Shown: positions 47,372 through 58,285, numbered from the stretch's first letter. The stretch: 64,000 bases of DNA from Euglena gracilis (GCA_039621445.1 CP154955.1:1-64000); one strand, 5' to 3'. Notes: generated from the letters alone by a model not told the origin. Translations and numbers: made by a program.

Positions 47372-47469
47372 TTTGACAAAAAATCGCAAAAAAAATACGG
47401 GGTGGACATTGCGTGGCTAAGTTCCACGAGACACAGTGTGTCTTGGGCCTCTTAGTCAACGGATATAGA

Positions 47470-48256
47470 CAAAAATCGTCCATTGTAACCCGGACACACC
47501 GTGTACCCGGGTTATGGCAGGGTTTCCCACTGATTCGTACACGAATAAGTACGAATAAGTACGAATAAGTACGAATTGCCGAGATCTGCCAAAATACAAA
47601 TAAGTACGAATGAGTACGAATAAGTACGAATGAAAAATTCCCCAGTTACGAATAAGTACGAATTGCCAAGTGGAAAAGGTACAATTTTCTACACCATTGC
47701 ACTGACTTGAAGGGCCCTCACACTTCTCTGTATGTGATGCATATCTTACGCTGCAGGATGCCTCATGTCCTCTTTTTCCTCCGAGAATGATGCAGCTGCC
47801 ACTCGGAGTCCTGCATGTTTTGCAATGGTGACTGCGAAGAACGCTTTGCACACCATTGAGTATTTGTTCGTGCATGGCATGCTGGACAACATCAGTCGCA
47901 AAGAAGGAATTTTTTTTTCCTGTGCTGTTTTGTATTTTTTTCTCACAGCGATTTTTTTCCACAAATTTCGCCAGAATGCGTTTGTCATTTAGATAGTTTC
48001 TCAAGTGAATGAGCTGTTTTCCTTGCTTTTCCCGGTTTCAGAACGTTGAAGATGTGCTCAAGGAAGCATACCAAATGGTCACCTATTGCTGTACATGGCC
48101 CTTTTTTGAAGTACGAATAAGTACGAATAAGTACGAATAAGTACGAATGGGCTCGGGAGTCCCCAAGTACGAATCGGTGGGAAACCCTGGTTATGGGCGC
48201 CTTCGGCGCCCATAACCCGGACACACGGTGTGTCCGGGTGACATGGACGATTTTTG
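47470..48256. mobile_element. Inverted-repeat element with AGTACGAATA repeats and an embedded coding fragment
   Basis: The left end CAAAAATCGTCCAT...AACCCGGACACACCG (47470) is inverted at 48200-48256. AGTACGAATA 10-bp repeats occur at 47530-47660 and again at 48105-48150 in the same orientation. Between them a plus-strand frame (47765-47992) contains SPACFAMVTAKNALHTIEYL, which reads like real protein and sits after CTGCAG. This may be a captured host exon, as in P1 and P2. Confidence 0.55.
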
Positions 48257-48906
48257 TGTAAAGTCGGTTGCAGGCTTCTGCTCAAGGGATTGCAGTACCC
48301 CATCGGAAAAGATGTGTGATCGGACATATGATTTGTGTGTGATCGGACACCAATCACACACACAAAACCCGACCCGACTTCCCCGGTGCGGGGCGGCATC
48401 CCCCGCCCAGGGGCCCAAAATGGCCCTAAGGGGAAGCTATCGCCCCTGGGGGTCCCCAGCCCTGCTCAAGAGCCTCCACAAGCTCATCGTGATCCTCCCA
48501 CCCGGAACGCAAGCTGGGTGGTCACACAGCAAAAACCCTCCCTCCCCGTCCCACCCTCGTGGGCAAAAATTGACACAGGGCACAAATGAATGACACGTTT
48601 TTCGTTTCAATTATTTTTCCCTTTTTCCGGACGCTTCGTGTCCGAAAATTTTTGCATTTTGGCACATTTTTTGCGACACCAGACCATGTTGTTCACAGCC
48701 GGCAAGCGTACCCCGACAGGACTGCGCCAGGCTCGGGGCCGCCCGACGCGGTCTCTTGGGCTTGGTATACGCCCCTTGGTCCCCCCCCACCCCCATCACC
48801 CCCGCCACCGCAGGGCAAAGACAGCACCTAATGTATTCCCAGGTTGTTTTCTCCGCTTGCTGGCCCAGTCACACCAGGCGACATTTGACGTGCAAGGGAC
48901 CGAGGC

Positions 48907-49137
48907 CATACATCTCTTTAAGGTTTTGCGACCCCCCCGGGGGGGGGGAGCTGCAGCCAGCCCCGATTTGGGCCCAGCCCAGCCGCAGCAGCCCCCTCCC
49001 CCCGAGGGGGGGGGTGCTGCTAGCCCTAGCTAGCCAGCCCCTTTTTGGGGGTCCACCCCAAAATTTCTAGCCAGCCATATTTTCTAGCCCAACCCCACCC
49101 CCCCCCCCCCCCCCCCAGGTCCTTAAAGAGATGTATG
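48907..49137. mobile_element. hAT-like non-autonomous element, 231 bp, TSD ACCGAGGC
   Basis: Ends CATACATCTCTTTAAGG ... CCTTAAAGAGATGTATG; perfect 8-bp target duplication ACCGAGGC at 48899-48906 and 49138-49145. The interior has C-run/G-run palindromes and CAGCC / CTAGCC words. No ORF. Confidence 0.8.
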
Positions 49138-49145
49138 ACCGAGGC

Positions 49146-50741
49146 GTGCTAGGTCATGCCTAGCCATCTGGGATCTTGCCTGCCCTGGCCACTCCATCAA
49201 CCATCAAGCTGACATAGGCATACCCCCCCGAAAGGAGTGGCTCCCCGGGAAATCCTCAACCCAGCGCACAAGACCGAAAGCACCCCAATAAAAAGACTAC
49301 ACATGACCCACGGCTCGGCAGGTTTCACCGGAGCCACCCGCGAAACTCGTCAGGGTGGGACACCCAGACACGGCATGTCAGCACATTGTGCGCCCCCCCC
49401 CCCCCCGTCCGGAGGCCCCACCGGACGGCACCTGCGCTCACGCAGTAGCCACCTGGCTGCCCTTTGTTGCCCCTGCATTCAAAGACCAGCCCAAACCCGT
49501 TACCTGGCCTTTGCTTGCTCAAGCCCCGAATGACCCAGACATCCCGCACCCGCATTCACCGCAACCTGACGTTAGTCCTTACATGAAGAACCCCTCGGAG
49601 GCACACCAAGGTTGCACGCCCCCCCCAGCTAGCGCACAGTTGCAGTCACCCCCCCAACCCCCCCCTCAGGCTCCTCTGTTTTTTTTAAATGCTTATTTAT
49701 TTACGCGGTAACCACCCGCAAGTCCTCCCTTGAGAGTGCCGGGCGGCTCCGTGCGGATTTCCGGTGGTCGCCGTCGTGGTGGTCGGGCCGACCATGGTCG
49801 GCCCGACCTGTGGTGGTGGTCGACCGACCTGTGGTGGTCGGGCCGACCACCATTTTCCCGCAATACCCCCCCCTTTTTTGAACTTTTAAGCCCCCCCCCT
49901 GGTCGGTGGAGTCGGTGGTCATAAAAATGGTCTGTGGCGGGCCCAAATCACCCGGAAATGCATTTATGGCCAGTTACCCCCCCAGGACCCTGTCCTGGGG
50001 GGGTCCGGGGGGCGGGGGTTTTTTTAGTCGGGGCCCCCGGGGGGGGGGGGGTAGGGTGGGTGGGTCCGGCCGAGCCCCCCTGGGGGGGGGGGTCCCCCGG
50101 AGGGGGGTGGGATATACTCTTCGGCGCCGACCCACCCACCCACCCCCTGGGGGGGCCCCCGGGGGGGGGGGGACCCACAAAAAAAATGGCCGAAAAATCG
50201 CGAAAAGTGCTAAAAATAGCACCTCCCCCCCGGTCTTAAAAAAACCCCTGCCTGGGGGGGGGGTGCTGGGGGGTCCCGCAACTTTTTGGCAGAAATTTTG
50301 CAGCACAAGTTCAGGTTATTTTGAAGTGGGTACTCAGGTTGTTTTGAAGTGGGTACCGCCCCCCGGTGGGTCCTTGGGGGGAAACTGGCTATGACTCTCA
50401 CAGAACTCCATTTTGGCATGTTTTGCACATTATTTCTTTCCCATTTGTTTTTTTTATTTATTATTTCTGTAAGATGCAAGATCTGTTTGGGCTGTGTTAA
50501 GGGGAGCCGAAGGGGTAGGGCAGCGAAGACACCGCGGTCACCCCCGTTCCCACCTGAACCTTGTCCCAAAACACTATTCTGGTTAAAACCACATTTGAAC
50601 AAAGATCTCAACGTCTCGAATTCTGCCCAAACATTTTTTCCACATTTTGTTGACATCACGAATCATTCATAAACAGTTTTTTAATTAAGTTGATGCTGCA
50701 CCGAAAAAATAAATATCAATAAAATTACAAAGATCTCTTTG
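49146..50741. other. No supported gene; C/G runs and GTCGGGCCGACC palindromes
   Basis: Contains palindromic words (GGTCGGGCCGACCATGGTCG at 49780 and related words to 49855), long C/G runs (49988-50170) and a segment (50275-50400) that is the reverse of 46500-46600. A block near 49921 (GGTCTGTGGCGG, CCCGGAAATG) recurs at 52275. No coding frame is convincing. Confidence 0.5.
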
Positions 50742-50935
50742 TGATCAGGCTATTTCACCAAGGAAGAGGTGGAGATGATGACCCCCAAGGGCCCAATTGC
50801 CCGATATTACAAATTCCTCCTCGGGGTTCGGAGATTCCCGCTGAAGCATGGTGCCCTCAGCTGGGCGTGTGGATTTGGTGTGCTGATGAGTGTGTTGCAC
50901 ACGGTATTTCAATTCAGGAAAACACAGCTGCACAC
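50742..50935 (+). other. Candidate host exon interrupted by a hAT-like insertion
   Basis: After a GTGATCAG acceptor-like site an open frame reads FTKEEVEMMTPKGPIARYY, then FLLGVRRFPLKHGALSW and ACGFGVLMSVLHTVFQFRK, which includes a possible membrane helix. It looks like genuine protein but I do not recognise the family. The hAT-like element 50936-51357 is inserted right after CTGCACAC, and the frame beyond is lost. Expression unknown. Confidence 0.4.
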
Positions 50936-51357
50936 CAGGCTTTTGCTTAAGGGATTGCAGTACCCCCCCGGGGGGGGGGGGGGCTGGACTGCAGCTAGTC
51001 CAAATTTGGCTAGTGGGTTTTCTAGCAGACCCCCCCCCCCGGGGGGGGGGGTCTGCTAGCAGGGCTAGCTAGTGGAAAATTTTTTTTCCAGTGACCGGCG
51101 CGAAGCGCCGAAAAATTTTTTTGGGACCCCCAAAAATGGCCAAAAATGCCCGTTTTTGGCCATTTTTGGGAATTTTTGGAACAAAATCAGCCAAAAACCT
51201 ATTAAAAACCTCCGGAGGAAAATTTTTTTCCAGTCCGGGGGACCCCCGGACCCCCCCCCCCGGGGGGGGAGGGGGGCCTAGCTAGTCCACTTTTTCCAGT
51301 GTCTAGCCGATTGGCTAGCCAGTACCCCCCCCCCGGGGGTCCTTAAGCAAAAGCCTG
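50936..51357. mobile_element. hAT-like non-autonomous element, 422 bp, TSD CTGCACAC
   Basis: Ends CAGGCTTTTGCTTAAGG ... CCTTAAGCAAAAGCCTG; perfect 8-bp target duplication CTGCACAC (50928-50935, 51358-51365). The interior matches 42900-43238, with CTAG words and three C-run/G-run palindromes. A related left end (CAGGCTTCTGCTCAAGG then GATTGCAGTACCCC) stands alone at about 48270. Confidence 0.85.
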
Positions 51358-51499
51358 CTGCACACACACCAGTCCTCCCTTTTTGTCCACCACTGTTAAC
51401 AGACATTATTTTTAAGGCAATTGTTTTTCAATTTTCAGAGAATTTTTCAATGTTTTTTATGTCGCTGTTTTTCAGGGCGGTTGGCAGGGCTGTATGCAG

Positions 51500-51950
51500 G
51501 GGGGGGGAAATGCGTTTCGCATTTTTTTCGCATTTTTGCGCATTTTTGCGCATTTTTTCAAATTTTCCAAAAATGCGCATTTTTGCGCATTTTTTCGCAT
51601 TTTTTTGCGCATTTTTTCGTTTTTTTCAGCACATTTTTTTGCTTTTTGGCACATTTTTTCGTGATTTTCCAAAATTTTCGCATTTTTTGACCATTTTTGC
51701 AATTTTTTGCAAAAATTTGAAATTTTCGACTTTTTTTGAAACTTACATTTTCCTCATTATTCTACATAATTTCTTCAATTTTGGTGCCATTTTTGCATGT
51801 TTTTGGGTAATTTTTGCATTTTTGTGTTTTTTGCACATTTTTTCTCGGATTTTGCACATTTTTGCGCATTTTTTCCAAAAATGCGCATTTTTTGCGCATT
51901 TTTTTGCGCATTTTTGCGCATTTTTTCCGAGGCCGGGCGAGCGCATTTTC
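51500..51950. repeat. GCGCATTTTT word repeat
   Basis: The word GCGCATTTTT and variants (GCACATTTTT, CGCATTTTTT) make up nearly all of this 450-bp stretch, about 25 copies, irregularly spaced. The Phe/His/Ala-rich plus-strand frame is a by-product. Confidence 0.75.
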
Positions 51951-51979
51951 CCCCCCCCCCTGCTGTATGGGGTCCCCGC

Positions 51980-53442
51980 CAGGCTTGTGCTTAGTCGGGT
52001 GTCTACCCCACGGGGGGGGGGTGCTAGGGGCAGGCACCCCATGGCACCCGATCCGACCCCCCGGGCGCATGGCGGTAGACTGGGGGGGGGGGGAGTGGGT
52101 AGTTGGCCGACTAGGCCTGGTCGGTAACTAGTCGGCGAGACGGGGTGGGGGGGTAGTGGGTAGTTGGCCGACTACCCACTCTAATGTACTAACGGGTCAA
52201 AACCGCCGACTTTTAAGCCCCCCCCATGAAGAAAATTGTATGCAAACTAGGCGGTGGCTAGTCGGTGGTCATAAAAATGGTCTGTGGCGGCCCAAATCAC
52301 CCGGAAATGGTCCGGATGGGTCCAAATAAGTGCCTTACACCAACATAAACACCCTCAGAGGTAAATCTTTGGTCGGTGGGGGTCGGTGGGCCCTTGATGG
52401 GGTCCCGGAGGGGTAAAAAAACCAATGATGAAACAGGGATTACATGAAAATCCTTTAAAAATGCAAGCATTCTGCATCACGAGAGGCAGAAAACTCCCCC
52501 CTCCACCCCCATCCGAGCCTAAAAAAACAAAACCGTTGTTGGTTTGGAAACAGCCTCGGGCCAAGTTGTGTTTGTGGCTCACTTTGGCAGAGGCGGGGGG
52601 GGGGGGGCTCCGCCCCCCCCCCCCCGCACCCCCCCTCAAATCACAAAATCCCCTCTATGTTGGCAACATCCTTGAGTGCTAAGTCCTTTTTGACATTATG
52701 TTGAAAATCCGATGGGGAGAGGTGTTCTTTTGCCAAAAGTGGCCCAAAATGGGCTTTCCCCCCCATTTTTTTTGCATATTCACCCCCGATTGCGGGGTTC
52801 TGGAGCCATTTGGGTGGGTTTTGACTGATGTTGAGGTGATTTGGACAAAAGTTTTTTTCGGGAGGGGCTTAAAAGTCGGCAGTTTTGCCCCATTAGTACA
52901 TTAGAGTGGGTAGTCGGCCGACTACCCACCACCCCCCCCCCTCCACCCTGTCTCGCCGACTAGTTACCGACCAGGCCTAGTCGGCCGACCAATTGGGTAG
53001 TCGGCTGACTAGTCGGCCGACTAACCCCCCCCCAAATAACACCCCCCCCCCCGGTGTGTTATTTGGGCACCCGAACTGGGGCCCCAGGGGGGGGGTGTTA
53101 TTTTTACATGGAAAACCAAAGGAAAACAGGGGGGGGTGTTATTTGGGCGAAATCGGCCCCCGGGGCGGTGTGTTATTTGGGGGGGTTATTTGGGGGGTTT
53201 ACCCACTACCCCCCCCCAGTCTACCGTTTGGCACCCCCCCCGGGTGGGGGGGTTTGGGGGTGCCTGCCCATAGCAGGCACCCCCCTCCAACCCCGGCGCC
53301 GGGGGCCCGGAAAAGGCCATTTTCAATTTTCTGGGTCCCCCCAGACCCCTATCCCCCCCCTGGGGGGGGGGTGCCTGCTAGGGGCAGGCACCCTATAGCA
53401 TCCACCCCCCTCCCCCCCCCCCGGTCGGTAAGCACATGCATG
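51980..53442. mobile_element. hAT-like element, 1.46 kb, TSD GT(C/T)CCCGC
   Basis: Ends CAGGCTTGTGCTTA and TAAGCACATGCATG are imperfect inverted repeats (11 of 14). The flanks GTCCCCGC (51972-51979) and GTTCCCGC (53443-53450) agree at seven of eight. The interior contains AGTCGGC words, C/G runs, GTGTTATTTGGG repeats (53050-53200) and the segment inverted with 44460-44740. No transposase. Confidence 0.6.
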
Positions 53443-53757
53443 GTTCCCGCAACCCCATTGGTCCAAAAAATCAAAAGAGTGAAAATTTTATTTGGTTGGA
53501 GGGACAACGCTCCAACGATGCCGGAAATCATTTCTTCCCAAGAACGGGCTTGCTTTTTCCGAGAGGTTTTGCAATTTCATTTTTGTGCGGCCAGAGAAGA
53601 ATTCTGCCAGTCCAAATATTTTAAAGGCATTTTCATTTTTTTTTTGAAATTTTTGTTCAACTTTTAAGGCCAAATTTTCAGGCGCATTTTCAGACATTGT
53701 CGGCTTTTTAAAGCGCTTTAAAAAAATATCCTTGCTTGCGGAGGATTAGACAGGGTT

Positions 53758-53957
53758 TGTTCCCACCCGTATGTGTTTCATTTCGGCTTTTCGGCTTTTC
53801 TGCCATTTTTCTCACTTTTGGCTGGCAAAACGGTTTTTTTGCCGTTTTGCAAACGGCGAAACGGCTTTTTTGCCGCTTTGCTGACGGCTAAACGGCTTTT
53901 TCGCCGTTTTGCCGAAAAGCCGTTTTGAAACAAAAGGGCTTCTGGTGGGTGGGAACA
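53758..53957. repeat. Foldback repeat of AAACGGC / GCCGTTT words
   Basis: TGTTCCCACCC (53758) is inverted as GGGTGGGAACA (53946). Inside, AAACGGCTTTTTTGCCG-type words recur about six times in both orientations, so the whole can fold on itself. No ORF of note. Confidence 0.65.
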
Positions 53958-54250
53958 TTGGGTTATGAATTGCATTGCCTTTTGGTGAATTTTCACCTGG
54001 GTCGTCACAACAAATTTTCTATTGCAGGGCTCGATTTTCCATGACCGGTTGACCCATGCTCAGATACGAGAGACCTGGGTGGGTCCATCTGCACCCCCAA
54101 TGTCAAAAAAAAAACTGTTTTTTTGTCAATTGTTGCATTTTTTGGCGCCAAAGATGCCTGCAGGCCCACCCAGGGGCAAGTTTTGCTCGAACCATCCCAA
54201 ATTTTCAGCGTTCACTTTTTGCAAAAATCACCCCACCCCTGCGCCAAGAC

Positions 54251-54595
54251 CAGACAATTGCTTAAGCACTGACCAACCCCCCCCCCCCTGGGGGGGTGGG
54301 TGACTGGTTTTTTCAAAGTGACTGACTGGTTTTTGGCCCGGACCCCCCCCCCCCGGGGGGGGTCGGCCAGGAGTGGGCAAAAGTGGCTTGAGTGACCCCG
54401 GCGCCGGAAAAATTTTTTGGGCCTAAAATGGCCTAAAGTGACTGGAAAGTGGCCGTTTTTCTGAGTGGCCGACCCCCCCCCCCGGGGGGGGTAGTGACTG
54501 GCTGGTTTTTTGAAAATGAGTGACTGACTGGTTTTTAAAAAAGTGGAGTGACCCCCTCCCCCCCCCCCCCCGGGGGGTCGGTAAGCAATTGTATG
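54251..54595. mobile_element. hAT-like non-autonomous element, 345 bp, TSD GCCAAGAC
   Basis: Ends CAGACAATTGCTTA ... TAAGCAATTGTATG; perfect 8-bp target duplication GCCAAGAC (54243-54250, 54596-54603). The interior has GTGACTGG words, GGCGCCGG, AAAATGGCC and three C-run/G-run palindromes, so the backbone is shared with 50936-51357 but the repeated word differs. Confidence 0.85.
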
Positions 54596-54757
54596 GCCAA
54601 GACCCCCCAGGTTGGGGACTCCTGGCTGGGACCCTGACTGCCGACGCTTTCTGATGAGAAAAATTTCGTTATCCTTCCATTTTTTTAAGATTTTTTTCAG
54701 TTTCGATCGAGCAGGAGTTCTGCTGATTGGCATTTTTCCCCCTCTTGTTTCTTTCAG

Positions 54758-54867
54758 TCCCGGCATGGCTGACGTTCACCTCCCTCAACCACTGGGCTCA
54801 GAATCGGCGGCTGAATCGCTATTTGACGCAGGAGTCCGTGTTCGGGGAAATGGCTCGTGAGTTGTAT

Positions 54868-54929
<62 letters not shown>

Positions 54930-55206
54930 CATTTCACCCCTCTATCAATCTCTCAGTTTCTCTTCTGCCAGCCAACCCCAGGCAGGTTTTCTTAGGAACC
55001 CTGGTGGTGGGCAGGCACGGGACATGGGGCAGGTGCTGTCATGACAGGATGGGCAGTGCCATAGCCTCCCCAGGACCGAATGCTCTGGGCCCTGAAATGG
55101 CATGTTCACTCAACCCCTCCCCCACCCACCTCCCAGGTGAGATGTTGGCCCCAAGCAGGCTTTCCCCTACAGGGGTCAAAGTCTGTTTTGGATCGCAATT
55201 CAAGCG
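54758..55206 (+). other. Two candidate exons of an unknown host gene
   Basis: First: 54758-54860, after TTTCTTTCAG, encoding VPAWLTFTSLNHWAQ and NRYLTQESVFGEMAR, followed by GTTGTATG. Second: 55173-55206, after CCCCTACAG, encoding GVKVCFGSQFK and ending at a good donor GTAAGTTT. The intron between carries a CT microsatellite. Frame continuity is not proven and the protein family is not recognised. Confidence 0.4.
54869..54922. repeat. (CT)27 microsatellite
   Basis: Uninterrupted CT dinucleotide run, followed by GTCTCTCC. It lies just downstream of a candidate exon and would form a pyrimidine-rich intron segment on the plus strand. Confidence 0.95.
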
Positions 55207-55654
55207 GTAAGTTTTTTTTCATTTTTTTGCAGGGGAGAGGTTTTTGTGCTTTTTTGCCGGCAATTTTCGATTTTGAAATCCTGTTTTCCGGTTCGTCCCT
55301 CATCTGGACAACGCTGAATTTGTGTCTGATGATTTTGCTGGGTGATATCCTCCCCCCCACCAATTTTTGGCTGCCTGAAGGCTGAAAAGCATTTTTGCAA
55401 AGGTTTCAAGGAGAAAAAGGAAAAGTTTTTGTATTATTTTCTTTTAAAGCTGCCAAATCTGCCTTTTTTTTGGCAAGAATTGATCTTTTCACCTAAATTT
55501 TCCATGAGTTGCGTTCGCTTGGAAATAAGTTTGAAACAAAGATACGTTTCTTCACATTTGATTTCCGTATGCGGAGCTTTCCGTGTTAAGCCACCGGGAA
55601 ATGTCAACCTGTTTGATAACCCCCCCCACTGGTTTGGGGCTCCGTGGGGGGATC

Positions 55655-55930
55655 ATCAGAGGCTCATTGCGGGAAATTGGCGATGGACTTTTTGGTGGTT
55701 GCTAGCGATTAGTCACTGGCGACCAAGTCTACTGACCATTGGTGGTCGGGCCGACCACCAATTTTAAGTCCACCCCCCCCCTCTAAAAATTTTTTTAAAA
55801 CCCCCCCTCGAAATTTTTTCCATTCAAATATGAAAGGAAATGACTCCCAACCCACCCAAATGCCTTCCAAAACCCCCATTCGCGCTAGCGACCACCAAAA
55901 AGTCCATCACCAATTTCTCGCTCGGGGCCA
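55655..55930. repeat. Dispersed repeat with GGTGGTCGGGCCGACCACCA core
   Basis: Shares with 58286-58500 the blocks GCGGGAAATTGG, GACTTTTTGGTGGT, the GGTCGGGCCGACC palindrome, TTAAGTCCACCCCC and CAAATATGAAAG, then AACCCCCATTCG. A reversed copy lies at about 58802-59020. Non-coding. Confidence 0.7.
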
Positions 55931-56697
55931 TCATCAGACACCTGTGGTGCTTTGGGATCAATGCTGTCAGCTTGAAAGGGACGTTGCATTGAAAATTGGC
56001 CTCTGCAAGTCCGGCAGGTTTCTTTTTACGCAGAAGACCCCCCACCTTCGGGGGGGGGGGCAGGGTTTGGTATAAGGAGGTGTTGGGGTTCAGCTAGTTT
56101 AGCAAGTGTAGGTGGGCCGGAGGGGGGTCCGAACCCCCCCGGGGTCTGGACCGACCCGGGGGGGGGGGGGGGTCCCGGGACCCCCCCCAAAAGATCAAAT
56201 TTTCTAACTGAAAGTGGATTTTGACCAATTTTTTTTGCCAAGTGGCCAAAGTGACCAACCCCCCCCCCATATGGGGTGGGAAGCAGGGAGAAAACACAAA
56301 CATTTTCAATTTTGGGAAAAAGTTGCGTTTTGGGGCTTTTTTGGGCATTTTTTTCCTGGCGATTTTTGTTAGAATTTTTTTTGAGTGTGAAAAGTTCTTT
56401 GTTTTGCCCCCCAATTTTTGTCAAAGACAAAAAATTCATCAATTTTGTCATTTTTGCATTTTGTGGTCAAAATTCTTATTTTTATGCAAAATGAAAGCTT
56501 CCCCGGCAGAGCCAGATATTTTTTGCAGCCCTCTCCAGTGGAAATAGTATACGGGGGAGTCAAAAAAATTCCAAAAATGGCAGTTTGGAGTGGCTTTTGG
56601 GGTTTTCACCTCCATCCAAATTTTGGCTGAAAAATGCCAACCCAGCTGGATTTGGGTGTTTTCTGGCATTTCCGCCAAGTCCCCCGTGGGCCCCCGC

Positions 56698-57188
56698 CAG
56701 GGAATTTCTTAAGCCGGAGGGTACCCTACCCCCCGGGGGGGGGGGTCCAGCCAGCCAGCAGCTCAAATCCAGCCAGCAGCCCAAATTCGGGCTGGGAGCC
56801 CCCCCCCCCCCCGGGGGTCGAGTGAAATAAAGTCGGGTCCAGCCCGGCCGGAGGCCGGGCCAGCCGGCCGAAGGCCGGCCCAGCCAACTGGGCTGTCCAG
56901 GTCATTTATCCCTGCATTTTTCCCCCTCATCACAGCCCCTCCATCACAGCCCCCCCAGCCATGATCTAGCTCCACCCATCAAAATGTCGAAAATGGCAAA
57001 AATGTGTTAGAAAATTTTGATTTTCCTCGACCCAGCCCAGCCCAGCCCGCTCCAGCCCCGGACCCCCCCCCCCCCCCCCCCCCCCCCCCGGGGGGGGGGT
57101 CCAGCCAGCAGCTCAAATCCAGCCAGCAGCCTTTTTGCCAGCCGGAGGCTGGACCCCCCCCCCCCGGGGGTCCTTAAGAAATTCCCTG
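56698..57188. mobile_element. hAT-like non-autonomous element, 491 bp, TSD GCCCCCGC
   Basis: Ends CAGGGAATTTCTTAAG ... CTTAAGAAATTCCCTG; perfect 8-bp target duplication GCCCCCGC (56690-56697, 57189-57196). The interior has CCAGCCAGCAG words, GGCCGGCCC palindromes and a run of about 28 C followed by 9 G (57062-57098). Confidence 0.85.
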
Positions 57189-57703
57189 GCCCCCGCTCCC
57201 GGACTTAAAAAAACCTCTGCCTCCATCCTGGTGGGTGGGAGGGTCCCCCTTTTTTGTTTTTACCGAAATGCGCCATCCCCCCCACCCCTGGAGGGGGGTG
57301 CCATGGGCAGTCAGGGTGTTGGGCATTTTTGGAGGCAGGGGGGCGAGTTTTGGGTGGTTGGTGCTGTAGCACACCCCGTTGCTTTTGGCGCCGGGGCCCA
57401 AACATGGGCCATTTTCAAGGGAAATTGGCTTGGTCAGTACGCACCAGGGTCCAAGGCCGACCCCCCCCCCTGCGGTTGGCAAAGAAGCCTGGTGGTGGGG
57501 GTCCACTCCCCCAGGGTTCAAAAGAAGAAACTTGAATGGGGTGGCTTGGGATTATTTTTGCTGTCTCTTTTTTCTTGATGGTCCCAGGGTCCCTGAATAT
57601 CGGCATCTTTTGATAACAGAGAGCTCCATCAATCAGAATTTATTTGAGCTTTTTTTTATAGCATTTTCAGCTTGATTGGATTTTTTCCCATTGTGTCTTT
57701 CAG

Positions 57704-58172
57704 GGTTCGAGGCAAGAAGGCAGACGAGGCCACAACCTCTGTGATGGCCCGTGTCGAGAAGGAAATCTTGGGTGTGCATTGAGGCGTCCCACATGCAACT
57801 GACCATGGACGAATTGTTCCATCCCTGATTGCACATGCAACTCTTGAAGAGCATGGTCTAAACGACGAGTTGCATGTGTTTTTCTTTTCTGCTTCCAGGT
57901 CGAATTTGAAAACAAGAAGCAGTTTTTTTTCAATCAAAAGTCAAGGTGTCTCTGAGTGTGCTGGCGGAGCCCCCCCACCAGAATTTTCGCAGTTTGATTG
58001 GGGTTTTGCCCCCAAGTGTAATTTTTTTGAAGATTTGGAGCGTTTTGCAAAGTGGTTGAGGTAACCTCGGGGAAAGGAAACTGCTGGCTGTTCTGAACCA
58101 TTGTTTACGCGGTGTCGTGTTTTTTTTTACAGAAGATGAGTATTCAGGCACCTGAATTGGGCTCATCTCAAG
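57704..58172 (+). other. Three candidate exons of an unknown host gene
   Basis: 57704-57771 after TGTCTTTCAG (RGKKADEATTSVMARVEKEI), 57899-57945 after CTGCTTCCAG (VEFENKKQFFFNQK) and 58133-58172 after TTTTTTTTACAG. Each is followed by GTGT. Spacings of about 130-190 bp would be short introns. The joins do not all keep one frame in my reading, so exon limits or gene identity are uncertain. Confidence 0.35.
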
Positions 58173-58285
58173 GTGTGGGCGCAAGTCGATTGGGCGGTCG
58201 GCCCGACTAAGTCGGGCCGACTGCCCAACACAGTCCGTACCCCCCCTTCGAAAAATGTTTAAGCCCCCCCCCCCCCCCGAGGAAG

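Noticed and set aside
51421-52127. Phe/His-rich plus-strand ORF
   Set aside because: Direct product of the GCGCATTTTT word field.
8100-57190. All long G and C runs as sequencing artefacts
   Set aside because: Many are organised as C-run/G-run palindromes at corresponding places in related elements with target duplications, so at least those are real; exact lengths may still be wrong.
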